A stretch of 64,000 bases of DNA. Source: Thermogemmatispora sp042408735. GTDB taxonomy: Bacteria > Chloroflexota > Ktedonobacteria > Ktedonobacterales > Ktedonobacteraceae. The stretch covers positions 1 to 64,000 of the forward strand of contig NZ_JBHOQV010000142.1 in assembly GCF_042408735.1 (NCBI RefSeq), read 5' to 3'. The notes below the pieces were generated by a model. The model was not told the origin of the DNA and ran no database searches. It worked only from the letters and a program-made list of their open reading frames with translations. Numbering within the stretch: the stretch's first letter is position 1; each line of letters opens with the position of its first letter. Positions 49,691 to 59,072 of this stretch are shown here, piece by piece. The translations under genes were made by a program, and so were the position numbers.

Positions 49691-52600
49691 ATGACCACAC
49701 CCGACAACCACAAGGAAAAGGAAGAAGAAGCAGCGGCGGCAGCCGGAGAAGAGCGGGGGCGGCGGGAGCAGCCTGCCGCCGGGGCCGGTTCCGACGGAGG
49801 GCCGGTCGCGGCCGGGGCGGCGCCCCCGCCCAGTCCCGAGCAACTGCGCCAGCAACTGCAGCAGCTCATCATCAACGACCTGCTCGGGCCGGCCGGCGGG
49901 CCGGAAGAAGAAGTCGAAGACGACCGTGTCAGCGAGCGCTACCTGTTGGGCGTTTTGGCCCCGCGCGGGGCCCGCACCCAGCCCGAGCAGCTTGACGACC
50001 GCTCCCCGCTCGAAGAGAGCGGAGAAGAGGCCAGCGGCCAGGAGAGCACCCTCTACAGTCCCAGCCTCTGTCCCTCCTCCATCGGCCTCAGCTTCACCGT
50101 CGACGGCGGAGCCGAGGCCCTGCGAGTGGAGGCCGCCTGGGGGCACTACCAGCGGACCGAGAGCCAGCACCTGCCCGAGGGAGCCAGGCGCTCGCGCCAG
50201 GTCTGGAAGCGCCAGCCGCGGCGCGGCAGCACCCTGCTCCCCCTGCGCATCGGCGAACTTGGCCCCTGGGCCCCCTGCGACGAGCAGCCCGACGTCCTCG
50301 TACGCGGCCTGGCGCGGCGCATCGGCCAGCGCTGGCTGGTCTCCCTCTTCCTCGTCAACCAGCAACAGGAGCCGAAGCGTCTCAGAGACAGCGCCTGGCT
50401 CTTCCAGCCCGAACTGAGCGTCAGCGCCCCCGACGGCAGCCCCATCTTTCGCCAGAGCCTCTTCGAGAGCCAGCAGCCGGCGGCGGGCAACCGCAGCGAC
50501 CCCGAAGAGCAACAGATGGCCATGCTCTACCGGCAGCACCTCACCTTTGCCATCGGCCACAACATCAGCGTCCATGCCGACATCCTGCCCGGCGATCCCA
50601 CGCGCGCCACGCGCCTGAGCACCAGCGTCATCCCCGTCTACGAGGTCCCGCCGGTTGAAGCCCCCAGCCCCGAGGACCTCCCCGAGCTGGGGTCCCTGCT
50701 CCTCGACATGAAAGCCCTGGCCGAGCTGCCCCCGGCCGACTATCGCGCGCGCCTGCTGCCGCTCGTCGAAGCCTACAACGCCTGGATCGAGCGCCAGCAA
50801 GCCAGCCTGGACGAACCCGCCAGCCTGCTCGGGCCGCACCGGCCAGCCGCCGAGCGTGCCCTGGCCGAATGCCGGCGGGCCAGCGAGCGCATCCGAGCCG
50901 GCATCGAGCTGCTGGCCAGGGACCAGCACGTCCAGCAAGCCTTTGCCTTCATGAACGAAGCCATGTGGCAGCAGCGCCTGCACAGCCAGTGGGCCGAAGC
51001 GCGGCGCCAGGGCCGCAACGACCCGCTAGAAGCCTACGACCGGCCCGAGGGGCGCAGTTGGCGTCCCTTCCAGCTCGCCTTCATCCTTCTCAACCTGCCG
51101 GCCCTCAGCGACCTGCGCCATCCCGAGCGCAGCGCCGACCCCCAGCAAGCCATCGCCGACCTCCTCTGGTTTCCCACCGGAGGCGGCAAGACCGAAGCCT
51201 ACCTGGGCCTGAGCGCCTACACCTTTGCCATTCGCCGTCTGCAAGGAGCGGTTGGCGGCCGCGACGGAGAGCACGGAGTCGCCGTCCTCATGCGCTACAC
51301 CCTGCGCCTGCTCACCCTGCAACAATTCCAGCGCGCCGCCGCCCTCGTCTGCGCCTGCGAACTCATTCGCCGGCGGGAGCCGGAGCGCTGGGGGCAGGTG
51401 CCCTTTCGTCTGGGCCTCTGGGTAGGCCAGCGCACCACCCCCAACACCACCGAGCAGAGCCAGCAGGCCATCGAGCACGCCCACCGGCGCTCCTCCCTGG
51501 GGAGCCTGGGCGGCATCGGCAGCCCGCACCAGCTCCTGGCCTGTCCCTGGTGTGGCTGCCCCATCGAGCCTGGCAGAGACATCCGCACCGAAGCGGTCGG
51601 CAGCGGGCGCGGGCGCACCTTCATCTACTGCGGCGACGTAGCGGGCCGCTGCCCCTTCTGCCGGCGCCACAGTCCCGAGGGCCTGCCCATCCTGGTCGTC
51701 GACGAAGAGATCTATCGCCAGCCGCCGACCCTCCTCATCGCCACCGTCGACAAATTCGCCCAGCTTCCCTGGCGCGGCGCCACCCAGATCCTCTTTGGGC
51801 AAGTCAGGAGGCGCTGCGAGCGGCATGGCTTCTGGGGACCGGACCTGCCGGACCACGACAGCCATCACGCCATCCACAAAGGCCCCTACGCCCCCCTGCC
51901 GGCGGCGCGCACCCTCAGCCACCCGCCGCTGCGCCCGCCCGACCTCATCATTCAGGACGAGCTGCACCTCATCTCGGGGCCGCTCGGCTCCCTGGTCGCC
52001 CTCTACGAGAGCCTCATCGACCGGCTCTGCACCTGGGAGATTGACGGCCGGAGCGTGCGGCCCAAAGTCATAGCCGCCACCGCCACCGTGCGCCGCGCCA
52101 GCGAGCAGATCCATGCCCTCTTCCTGAGGCGGGCCGCCCTCTTCCCGCCCGCCGGCCTCAACGTCGCCGACAACTTCTTCGCCCGCCAGCGTCCCGAGAA
52201 GCCCGGGCGGCGCTACCTGGGCATCTGCGCCAGCGGGCGCCGACTCAAAGCCGTGCTCATCCGCGTCTATGTCGCCTGTCTGGCGGCCGCCCAATACCTC
52301 TACGAGCGCCACGGAGCCAGCGTCGACCCCTGGATGACCCTCGTCGGCTACTTCAACTCCATGAACGAACTGGGAGGCATGCGGCGCCTCGTCGAAGACG
52401 ACGTGCGCTCGCGCCTCGAGCGCATGGACAGGCGGGGCCTCGCCCGGCGCCGCCCGCTCATACTCGAAGAACTGACCTCGCGCAAAAGCTCGGTCGACAT
52501 CCCCAACGTCCTCGACCGACTCGAGCGGCCCTTTCTGCCCGGCCCCGGCCAGGCCAGCCCCGAGCGGCGGCCCATCGACGTCCTCCTGGCCACCAACATG

Positions 52601-53392
52601 CTCTCTGTCGGCGTCGACATCAAGCGCCTGGGCCTGATGGTAGTCAGCGGGCAGCCCAAGACCACCGCCGAATACATCCAGGCCACCAGCCGTGTCGGGC
52701 GGGCCGCCCCCGGGCTGGTCTGCGTCGTCTTCAACTGGGCGCGCCCGCGCGACCTCTCGCACTACGAAGCCTTCGAGCACTACCACGCCACCTTTTACCG
52801 GCAAGTCGAAGCCATTTCCGTCACCCCCTTTGCCGCGCGGGCCCTTGACCGCGGCCTCACGGCCCTCCTGGTCGGCTACCTGCGCCTGCTCGGCGAAGAA
52901 TTCAACGCCAACGAGGGGGCCCAGCGCGTCGGCCTGCCGGACTACCGTCTGGCCTTTCAGCGCTACAAGCGGGCCGCCCTCAGCGACCTGCCGGCACGGG
53001 CGCGGGCCGTCACCGGCGACCCCCGCTGTGGCGAGCTGGTCGAACAGATGCTGCGCCAGCGCCTCGAAGCCTGGACGGCGCGCGCGCGCGAGCAAGAAGG
53101 CTCCGGCTCCCTGCTGGGCTACATCGACCAGGCCAGCGAGCAGCGGGTTGGCCTGCTCAAGCACGCCGGGCAGGGGTCCTGGAACCTCTTCAGTTGCCTG
53201 GACTCGCTGCGCGACGTCGAACCGACCGTCAAGCTCATTCTCGACACCAACGAAGACCAGCCGGCCGACGAGGACCTGCCCGAAGCCGGAGCGGAGAGCC
53301 TGGCCGAGGGCGAGCCACCCGGCGGAGGCCGGACCGACCTCACCAACGGCGTCAGTCCATCCCTGCCAGTAGAAGGAGCACCTGAGGAATGA
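49691..53392 (+). CDS. drmA: DISARM helicase DrmA
   Basis: 1233 aa, start ATG after GAGAGGAAGGCACAGC. Superfamily-2 helicase: Walker A F-P-T-G-G-G-K-T with Lys500, DEAD-like box Q-D-E-L-H (D756-E757), S/T-A-T motif I-A-A-T-A-T-V, and C-terminal L-L-A-T-N-M-L-S-V-G-V-D-I plus Q-A-T-S-R-V-G-R. A zinc-ribbon-like insert (about 617-660) has C-P-W-C and C-P-F-C pairs. The acidic, Gln-rich N-terminal region (1-480) has no recognised fold. DrmA with DrmB forms the core DISARM DNA-binding/translocating complex that loads on unmethylated, free-ended DNA. Codon use differs from drmD and early drmMI (Asp mostly GAC). Confidence 0.9.
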   Translation: MTTPDNHKEKEEEAAAAAGEERGRREQPAAGAGSDGGPVAAGAAPPPSPEQLRQQLQQLIINDLLGPAGGPEEEVEDDRVSERYLLGVLAPRGARTQPEQLDDRSPLEESGEEASGQESTLYSPSLCPSSIGLSFTVDGGAEALRVEAAWGHYQRTESQHLPEGARRSRQVWKRQPRRGSTLLPLRIGELGPWAPCDEQPDVLVRGLARRIGQRWLVSLFLVNQQQEPKRLRDSAWLFQPELSVSAPDGSPIFRQSLFESQQPAAGNRSDPEEQQMAMLYRQHLTFAIGHNISVHADILPGDPTRATRLSTSVIPVYEVPPVEAPSPEDLPELGSLLLDMKALAELPPADYRARLLPLVEAYNAWIERQQASLDEPASLLGPHRPAAERALAECRRASERIRAGIELLARDQHVQQAFAFMNEAMWQQRLHSQWAEARRQGRNDPLEAYDRPEGRSWRPFQLAFILLNLPALSDLRHPERSADPQQAIADLLWFPTGGGKTEAYLGLSAYTFAIRRLQGAVGGRDGEHGVAVLMRYTLRLLTLQQFQRAAALVCACELIRRREPERWGQVPFRLGLWVGQRTTPNTTEQSQQAIEHAHRRSSLGSLGGIGSPHQLLACPWCGCPIEPGRDIRTEAVGSGRGRTFIYCGDVAGRCPFCRRHSPEGLPILVVDEEIYRQPPTLLIATVDKFAQLPWRGATQILFGQVRRRCERHGFWGPDLPDHDSHHAIHKGPYAPLPAARTLSHPPLRPPDLIIQDELHLISGPLGSLVALYESLIDRLCTWEIDGRSVRPKVIAATATVRRASEQIHALFLRRAALFPPAGLNVADNFFARQRPEKPGRRYLGICASGRRLKAVLIRVYVACLAAAQYLYERHGASVDPWMTLVGYFNSMNELGGMRRLVEDDVRSRLERMDRRGLARRRPLILEELTSRKSSVDIPNVLDRLERPFLPGPGQASPERRPIDVLLATNMLSVGVDIKRLGLMVVSGQPKTTAEYIQATSRVGRAAPGLVCVVFNWARPRDLSHYEAFEHYHATFYRQVEAISVTPFAARALDRGLTALLVGYLRLLGEEFNANEGAQRVGLPDYRLAFQRYKRAALSDLPARARAVTGDPRCGELVEQMLRQRLEAWTARAREQEGSGSLLGYIDQASEQRVGLLKHAGQGSWNLFSCLDSLRDVEPTVKLILDTNEDQPADEDLPEAGAESLAEGEPPGGGRTDLTNGVSPSLPVEGAPEE

Positions 53393-55395
53393 GTGGAAAT
53401 GGAGCGAGCCAAAGCAACCCCCAGCCGCCGGCGGCCCACCTGCAGCCGAAAGGCCGCCGCTGGCAGCGCGTCGGCGAACTGCGCCCCAGCCAGTTTCTCT
53501 TCTCCTACGGCATCGGGGCCATCGTCGACCTGCCCTATCTCTCCGTCCTTGTCCTGGGGCTAGAAGAGTGGGAGAGCACCCTGCCCTACGGCCGGCCAGG
53601 CGGCGTCGAAGTCATCCACGAGGAGCGCCTCCTCCAATCGGTGCGGGCCGTGCTGGGGCCGCAGGTAGAGCGCCTGCAGGCCCTGCCGCGCGCCCCCGAA
53701 GACGAAGGCCCCCCCAACCCCTTCGACACCAGCGCCCTGGTCGGCATCCCCGTCACCTCCTTTCCGCGCTGGCTGCTCTGCCCGGCCTGTCGCACCCTGG
53801 CCTCCCTCAGCTCGAACCTCTTCGCCCTGCGGACCGACCCCTTCCATCCCGACCGCGCGCGCTACGTCCACTCCCACTGTCCCCGGCGCCCCAAGCCGCC
53901 GACCGTTCTGCCGGCCCGCTTCCTGCTGGCCTGTCGCAACGGCCACCTCGACGACTTCCCCTGGCACTACTACCTGCACCAGGGCAAATCCTGTCCCTAC
54001 CCGCGTTTCAAGCTCATCGAGATCGGCGTCAGCGGAGAAGTCACCGATATCCAGGTACGCTGCGAAAGCTGCGGCGCCCAGAAGCCCATGTCCGACGCCT
54101 TTGGCCAGGAGGCCGCCAGATACCTGCCGCCCTGTCCCGGGCGCCATCCCCACCTGCGCCAGCGAGAAGACTGCAGCGAGCAACCGCGGGCCATCCTGCT
54201 GGGGGCCTCCAATAGCTGGTTCTCCCTGCGCCTCTCGACCCTGGCCGTGCCGGAAGCCCAGGACCCGCTAGAGCAGCTCGTCATCCAGCACTGGGCCTTG
54301 CTCTCCAAGGCCACCAGCGAGCAAGAAGTGGCCCTGCTGCGGCGCATCGGCCAGCTCGCCGGCCCCTTCGAACCCTATAGCGATGGCCAGATCTGGGCCG
54401 TGGTCGCCCAGCGCCTGCGCGCCCAGGAGGCCGAAGAAGCAGGCCAGGAAGCGAGCGGCCGCCACAGCCGGCCCTTCCTGCTCAAAGTGCCGGAGTGGCG
54501 GATCCTCAGCCAGCCGCAGAGCGCCCCCGACACCGACGACTTCCGCCTCAAGCCCGTGGCCGTCCCGGAGGGCTACGCCGGCATCCTGGAGCGCGTAGTA
54601 CTGGTCGAACGCCTGCGCGAGGTCCAGGCCATGATCGGCTTCACGCGCATCGAGGCCCCCGATGAACTGCTCGACCTGGGGGCTGCCGGTCCCCAGAGCA
54701 AGCCGCAGCGCGTCAGCCTGAGCCGGCGGCGGCCGCGCTGGGTGCCGGCCATCGAAGTGCGAGGCGAAGGCATCTTTCTGCAGCTCTGCGAAGAGCCGCT
54801 CAGAGCCTGGGAAGAGCGCCTGGCGCCCACCCTCTACAGCGCCGACTTCCTCAAGGCGCACAGCGACTGGCGGCGGCGACACGGCCTGGCCGCCGAGCCA
54901 CTGACCTTCCCGGGCCTGCGCTACGTGCTCCTGCACTCCCTGGCCCATGCCCTCATCCGTCAACTGACCCTGGAATGCGGCTATGGGGCGGCCAGCATCC
55001 GCGAGCGAGTCTACGCCCTGGGGCCGGAAGAAGAAAACGGGCCGATGGCGGGCATCCTGCTCTACACCGCCGCCCCTGACAGCGAAGGCACCCTGGGCGG
55101 CCTGGTCAGCCTGGGGGAGCCGCAGCAGCTTGGGCGCCACCTGCGCGCCGCCCTCGAGCAGATGCAGGTCTGCACCTCCGACCCGCTCTGTGCCGAGCAC
55201 ACGGCCCTTGGCGATGGCTCCCTGCATCAGGCCGCCTGCCACGCCTGCCTCTTCCTGCCCGAAACCTCCTGCGAGCGGGGCAACAAATATCTCGACCGCA
55301 GCCTGCTCGTGCCGACCATCGTCCCCGAGCGGGCCCAACTGGCCTTCTTCGGCGACCTGCTCCAGCAGCGGCTGCCGGAGCAGGGCCAGCCCTAG
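53389..55395 (+). CDS. drmB: DISARM DUF1998 protein DrmB
   Basis: 668 aa, ATG overlapping the drmA stop by 4 bp (translational coupling). DUF1998 signature at the C-terminus: L-L-H-S-L-A-H-A-L-I-R, G-Y-G-A-A-S-I-R-E-R-V-Y, then C-H-A-C-L-F-L-P-E-T-S-C-E-R-G-N. Upstream Cys pairs L-C-P-A-C (about 128) and C-E-S-C-G (about 226) suggest zinc binding. Paired with DrmA in every DISARM system, where the two form a complex. A 13-bp hairpin follows the stop. The expected next gene of class 1 loci, drmC (phospholipase D-like), is not seen. Confidence 0.9.
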   Translation: MSGNGASQSNPQPPAAHLQPKGRRWQRVGELRPSQFLFSYGIGAIVDLPYLSVLVLGLEEWESTLPYGRPGGVEVIHEERLLQSVRAVLGPQVERLQALPRAPEDEGPPNPFDTSALVGIPVTSFPRWLLCPACRTLASLSSNLFALRTDPFHPDRARYVHSHCPRRPKPPTVLPARFLLACRNGHLDDFPWHYYLHQGKSCPYPRFKLIEIGVSGEVTDIQVRCESCGAQKPMSDAFGQEAARYLPPCPGRHPHLRQREDCSEQPRAILLGASNSWFSLRLSTLAVPEAQDPLEQLVIQHWALLSKATSEQEVALLRRIGQLAGPFEPYSDGQIWAVVAQRLRAQEAEEAGQEASGRHSRPFLLKVPEWRILSQPQSAPDTDDFRLKPVAVPEGYAGILERVVLVERLREVQAMIGFTRIEAPDELLDLGAAGPQSKPQRVSLSRRRPRWVPAIEVRGEGIFLQLCEEPLRAWEERLAPTLYSADFLKAHSDWRRRHGLAAEPLTFPGLRYVLLHSLAHALIRQLTLECGYGAASIRERVYALGPEEENGPMAGILLYTAAPDSEGTLGGLVSLGEPQQLGRHLRAALEQMQVCTSDPLCAEHTALGDGSLHQAACHACLFLPETSCERGNKYLDRSLLVPTIVPERAQLAFFGDLLQQRLPEQGQP

Positions 55396-56036
55396 AGCCG
55401 CTCCTCGGCCAGCCAGCCAGCCAGCCAACCGGCCTGGCGGGTGGGCGGGTGCCGCTCTGGCGGCGCGCCCACCGCCCGCCCACCCGCGGGAGGCCGCGGC
55501 TCTGCTCGCCGCGCCGTCTGCGCCAGCGCCTCTGGCCGGCGAGCAGCCGTCCAAAGAATCGTCGCAGCCTGCCCGGTCCGGCTCGCATCCCAGACCAGGA
55601 CCGGGGCGAGAGCGGCCCGCGAGCCGCCCGCCACGGCGCCGGAGCCGTCCCGGCCAGGCAGAAGAGTCGCATTCCGGCCGGCGGGTCCGCGCCGCCGGCC
55701 TCGGACCCTCGCTGCTGCCTGGACCACCAGGTTCCTGCCGGCCGCGCGCCGACTCCCCCCTCGACGATCCGAAGCTGGCCCGTGCCGCCTCCCAGAGGCA
55801 GCGGCAAGCGACTGTCGATAGGCACCGGCCCCGGCCCAGAGCGAGGCGAATGAGAAGCACACCTTGCCCGCCTGTCAAGCGGCATGCCGGGCTGCTATCC
55901 TCCAGATAGGGAAAAAGCGGCGTCAGACCCCTTGCTTTAAGCAAGAGGAGTGGCGGGCCTGAGACTCCCATCGACCAGCGGCCTGACAGAGCGGCCACTC
56001 CTGACCAGCCCATCAGCCCAAGAGAGGAGCAGCAAC
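55396..56036. other. Gene-free stretch where drmC would be expected
   Basis: 640 bases with no recognisable protein and no HKD (H-x-K-x4-D) motif in the plus-strand frames I read. Contents: CAGC repeats (55409-55437), the terminator hairpin listed next, a CTTGCTT-T-AAGCAAG palindrome (55931-55945), and AGGAGTGGC (55947-55955) with its inverted copy GCCACTCCT about 35 bases on. Confidence 0.5.
55437..55487 (+). terminator. Strong hairpin after drmB
   Basis: GCGGGTGGGCGGG (55437-55449) pairs perfectly with CCCGCCCACCCGC (55475-55487), a 13-bp GC stem 41 bases past the drmB stop. The loop contains a smaller stem. Probable end of the DISARM transcript. Confidence 0.6.
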
Positions 56037-56720
56037 ATGGAGCAGCAAGAGCTTGCCGATCGGGAGCCAGTCCCGGGCAGGTCGCCGGGCTGGCGAGCCT
56101 CAAACAGCAGGACGATCTTCGCACGGAAGCGGTGAGCGGCCTCCTCCCCGAAGGGCAGATCCTCGATCTGGCCCGAGGTCCCGGCGCAACGGCTGAGCCA
56201 TGCAGGTCCCCTTTGACCGTCCGGCCCTTGAAGCCATCGACGTCGACCTCAGTCCCGGCCTCATCGACTTCCCCGCGCCCCGGGCCGCAGCCGTGGCCTG
56301 TGACCAACCTGGCCTTTGCCGTTGGAGAGATCAGACAGCCGCTGACCTTTACCGACGCCTGCCTCCTTTGACCTCATCAACGGGCGCTCCCTCTTCAGCG
56401 TCATGACATCGACGGCCCGGGCCTCCCGCCTGAGCGAGCGCCGACGCCTCCACAAGCCTGGCGGCATTATCTGCCTCACCGAGACCGAAGAAGGGCCGCT
56501 GAAGACCAGCCAGCCGGCCAGCCAGCCAACCAGCGCCTCTTCGCCCTCGGCCAGGCCGCCCCAGGCGGGCCGGCGTCGGCGAGCGCCCGATTGGAACGCC
56601 GCTGCCTGACGCGTTCTTCTCTATCAGCAGATCATCGCCGAGATGCAGGCCAGGCAGGCCGACGACTTCTCTACCCTCTGGAGCTGGCTCGCCGTCTGGG
56701 GCGTCAGCCGGCCTGACCAG
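56037..56720 (+). pseudogene. Decayed SAM methyltransferase, paralogue of the gene at 9.2 kb
   Basis: An intact AGAGAGGAG site and ATG (56037) lead into a frame that soon stops. The rest is a recognisable relic: G-L-L-P-E-G-Q-I-L-D-L-A-R-G-P-G in one frame; D-V-D-L-S-P-G-L-I-D-F; S-F-D-L-I-N-G-R (from 56364); L-H-K-P-G-G-I-I-C-L-T-E; and the tail Y-Q-Q-I-I-A-E-M-Q, then D-D-F-S-T-L-W-S-W-L-A-V-W-G. All blocks align in order with the 291-aa methyltransferase at 9166-10041 (C-G-P-G there, R-G-P-G here). At least two frameshifts, an in-frame stop at 56607-56609 and internal deletions make it non-functional. Confidence 0.8.
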
Positions 56721-56871
56721 CCGGCCGGACCAACCAGAACCAGCCAGAGTCGGGGGAGAAGTCAGAGAGGGAGCCGGACCAACCACTCTGGAGAGGCAAG
56801 ATGCTCGCCGGGCGGCCCGCCGGACCGACCGCCGCGGCCGCCGCCCATTATGCCATCCTGGAGAGAAGCCT

Positions 56872-59064
56872 ATGAGCCAGACCTTTTCGCAAGAATCCTT
56901 CTGCGATCACTGCGGGGCAGCCAACCCGGCGGGTGCCACCCACTGCTGGCACTGTCAGGAGCCGCTGGCCACCTCCCAGGCGGCGCCGGGTGCCCTACTC
57001 GTCGGACGCTATCGCCTGCTGCACGAATTGGGCCGGGGCGGCATGGGCACCGTCTTTCTGGCCGAAGACCAGCGCCTGGGGGCGCGCCAGGTCGCGCTCA
57101 AGCGCCTCTACAAGCGTCGTCTCAGCCCCGAAGAGTGCCAGGAGGCCGAACAGGCCTTTCAGCAGGAGGCCGGGCTCCTGGCCAGGCTGCGCCATCCCAG
57201 CCTGCCGGCCATCCACGACTACTGGAGCGAGCCGGATGCCAGCTATCTGGTCATGGACTACATCGAGGGCGAGACCCTGGAGGCCATCCAGCAGCACGCG
57301 GGCCAGCGGCCCCTGCCTCTGGGGCAAGTCCTCGACTGGGCCCGTCAGCTCTGTCAGGTACTGATCTACCTTCACGAGCAGCAGCCCCCGATCATCTTCC
57401 GCGACCTCAAGCCAGCCAACATCATGCGCCGTCGCAGCGACGGTCGCCTGCTGCTGATCGACTTCGGCATCGCGCGCCACTTCAAGCCGGGCAAGGCTCA
57501 TGACACTATCGCCCTTGGCTCCCCGGGCTTTGCCGCCCCGGAGCAGTATGGGCGAGAGCAGACCACCCCGCGCAGCGACCTCTACGCGCTCGGAGCCGTG
57601 CTCCACTGCCTGCTCAGCGGGCATGATCCCAGCGAGCAACCCTTTCGCTTCGCGCCCCTGGAGCAGCTCAATCCCGAGGTCCCCGAGGAGCTGGCCCACC
57701 TGATCGCCCAGTTGCTCGCGATGGACCCGGAGCAGCGCCCACCCTCGGCGCGCGCCGTCCTTGACCGGCTTGAGCCACTGGCCCGGCGACACAAAGGCAA
57801 ACACCAGAAAGGCAAGGTCACTAAAGCTCCAGGGCGCCGTCGCCAGCCCAAGCCCTCCACTCCCTCTGGGTCGGCCGGCGCCCCCTTGCCTGGCGCCGTC
57901 TCCTCCCCCCAGCCCGCCGCAGGAGGAGCCGGCCAGGCTCAAAAACAAAGAAGAGCTAAGGCTCTCACGCCCTGGCAGCGTTATCGCCTACGCCAACAGA
58001 GAGCGCAGGCCGCTGCTCGCGCCAGAATGGCTGCTTCTGGCATCTGGTCGCGGCGCCTCCTGCTGGGGCTGGGCCTCGGTCTAGGTGGCTTCCTGCTCTG
58101 GCGTCTGTCCGCCAAAACCCTGGGTTCGCTCCTGGCCTCGCGGGAGGAGCCGGATGCCTCGGAGGGCGCCAGCCCGAACCTGCTCCTGCCGACCCTGACC
58201 TTCCAGGGTCATAGCGACTGGGTGACGGCTATTGCCTGGTCGCCCGATGGCACCCTGCTGGCCTCCGCCTCCAGCGATCATAGCGTCCATCTCTGGGACT
58301 CCGGGAGCGGGCGGCCCGTGGGCCTCTATCGTGGTCATCAAAGCGATGTCCTGGCCCTCTCCTGGTCGCCGGACGGCGTCTACATCGCCTCAGCAGCTTC
58401 CGACGGCGTCATTCACATCTGGGAAGCCAGAAGCGGTCAACGCCGGCTGAGCTACCGTGCCCATCGGGGTCCAGTGACTGCTCTTGCCTGGTTTGGGCAA
58501 CCTGCCAGCCCGATCCTGGCCTCAGCAGGAGACGATGGCCTCGTGCGCATCTGGAACGGTCAGCGTGGCCAGCTCCTGATGACCTATCGTGGCCATAGTG
58601 GCAGCGTCCACGCCCTCGCCTGGAAGCCATCCAGCGACCTGCTCGCCTCGGCAGGAGACGATGGCACCGTCCAGATCTGGGAAGCCGTCTCAGGCGGTCG
58701 CAAGCTGCTCTACCAGGGCCATAGCCGCTCGGTCACCAGCCTGGCCTGGTCGCCCGACAGTCGCCTCCTCGCCTCCGGCTCGGCGGATACGACCGTCCAG
58801 GTCTGGGAGGCCACCAGCGGTCAGCGGCTGCAGACCTATCAGGGGCACTACGACACAGTCACCGGCCTGAGCTGGTCGCCCCAGAGCGACGTGGTCGCCT
58901 CCTGCTCCTACGATGGCACTCTCCAGCTCTGGGAGAGTACCAGCGGGCGACCTCTCAGTCACGCTAGGGGGGCCGCTTTCCTGGCCCTGGCCTGGTCGCC
59001 CGCCTCCTCCCTGCTTGCCACCGGTGATGAAAGCGCGCAGGTACAGATCTGGCAGGCCCCTTGA
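56872..59064 (+). CDS. Zinc-ribbon Ser/Thr protein kinase with WD40 propeller
   Basis: 730 aa. N-terminal zinc ribbon C-D-H-C and C-W-H-C (11-30); PknB-type kinase domain (about 44-305) with G-R-G-G-M-G, V-A-L-K, I-F-R-D-L-K-P-A-N (the HRD His is Phe), I-D-F-G and G-F-A-A-P-E. A basic Gln/Arg/Lys-rich linker and one membrane segment (about 393-413) follow, then seven WD40 repeats (about 440-730) forming a full propeller. The kinase should be cytosolic and the propeller outside, perhaps as sensor or docking domain. Such kinases are frequent in Ktedonobacteria. The gene ends eight bases from the convergent esterase gene. Confidence 0.9.
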   Translation: MSQTFSQESFCDHCGAANPAGATHCWHCQEPLATSQAAPGALLVGRYRLLHELGRGGMGTVFLAEDQRLGARQVALKRLYKRRLSPEECQEAEQAFQQEAGLLARLRHPSLPAIHDYWSEPDASYLVMDYIEGETLEAIQQHAGQRPLPLGQVLDWARQLCQVLIYLHEQQPPIIFRDLKPANIMRRRSDGRLLLIDFGIARHFKPGKAHDTIALGSPGFAAPEQYGREQTTPRSDLYALGAVLHCLLSGHDPSEQPFRFAPLEQLNPEVPEELAHLIAQLLAMDPEQRPPSARAVLDRLEPLARRHKGKHQKGKVTKAPGRRRQPKPSTPSGSAGAPLPGAVSSPQPAAGGAGQAQKQRRAKALTPWQRYRLRQQRAQAAARARMAASGIWSRRLLLGLGLGLGGFLLWRLSAKTLGSLLASREEPDASEGASPNLLLPTLTFQGHSDWVTAIAWSPDGTLLASASSDHSVHLWDSGSGRPVGLYRGHQSDVLALSWSPDGVYIASAASDGVIHIWEARSGQRRLSYRAHRGPVTALAWFGQPASPILASAGDDGLVRIWNGQRGQLLMTYRGHSGSVHALAWKPSSDLLASAGDDGTVQIWEAVSGGRKLLYQGHSRSVTSLAWSPDSRLLASGSADTTVQVWEATSGQRLQTYQGHYDTVTGLSWSPQSDVVASCSYDGTLQLWESTSGRPLSHARGAAFLALAWSPASSLLATGDESAQVQIWQAP

Positions 59065-59072
59065 AGCCCCGG

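Noticed and set aside
41351..55395. BREX or Pgl system
   Set aside because: The methyltransferase is PglX-like, but there is no PglZ alkaline phosphatase, BrxC/PglY ATPase or BrxL; DUF1998 plus the DrmA-type helicase point to DISARM.
55396..56036. Search for a drmC gene or relic after drmB
   Set aside because: The plus-strand frames read show no HKD motif or phospholipase-D-like block; composition is low-complexity Arg/Pro/Ala in all open frames.
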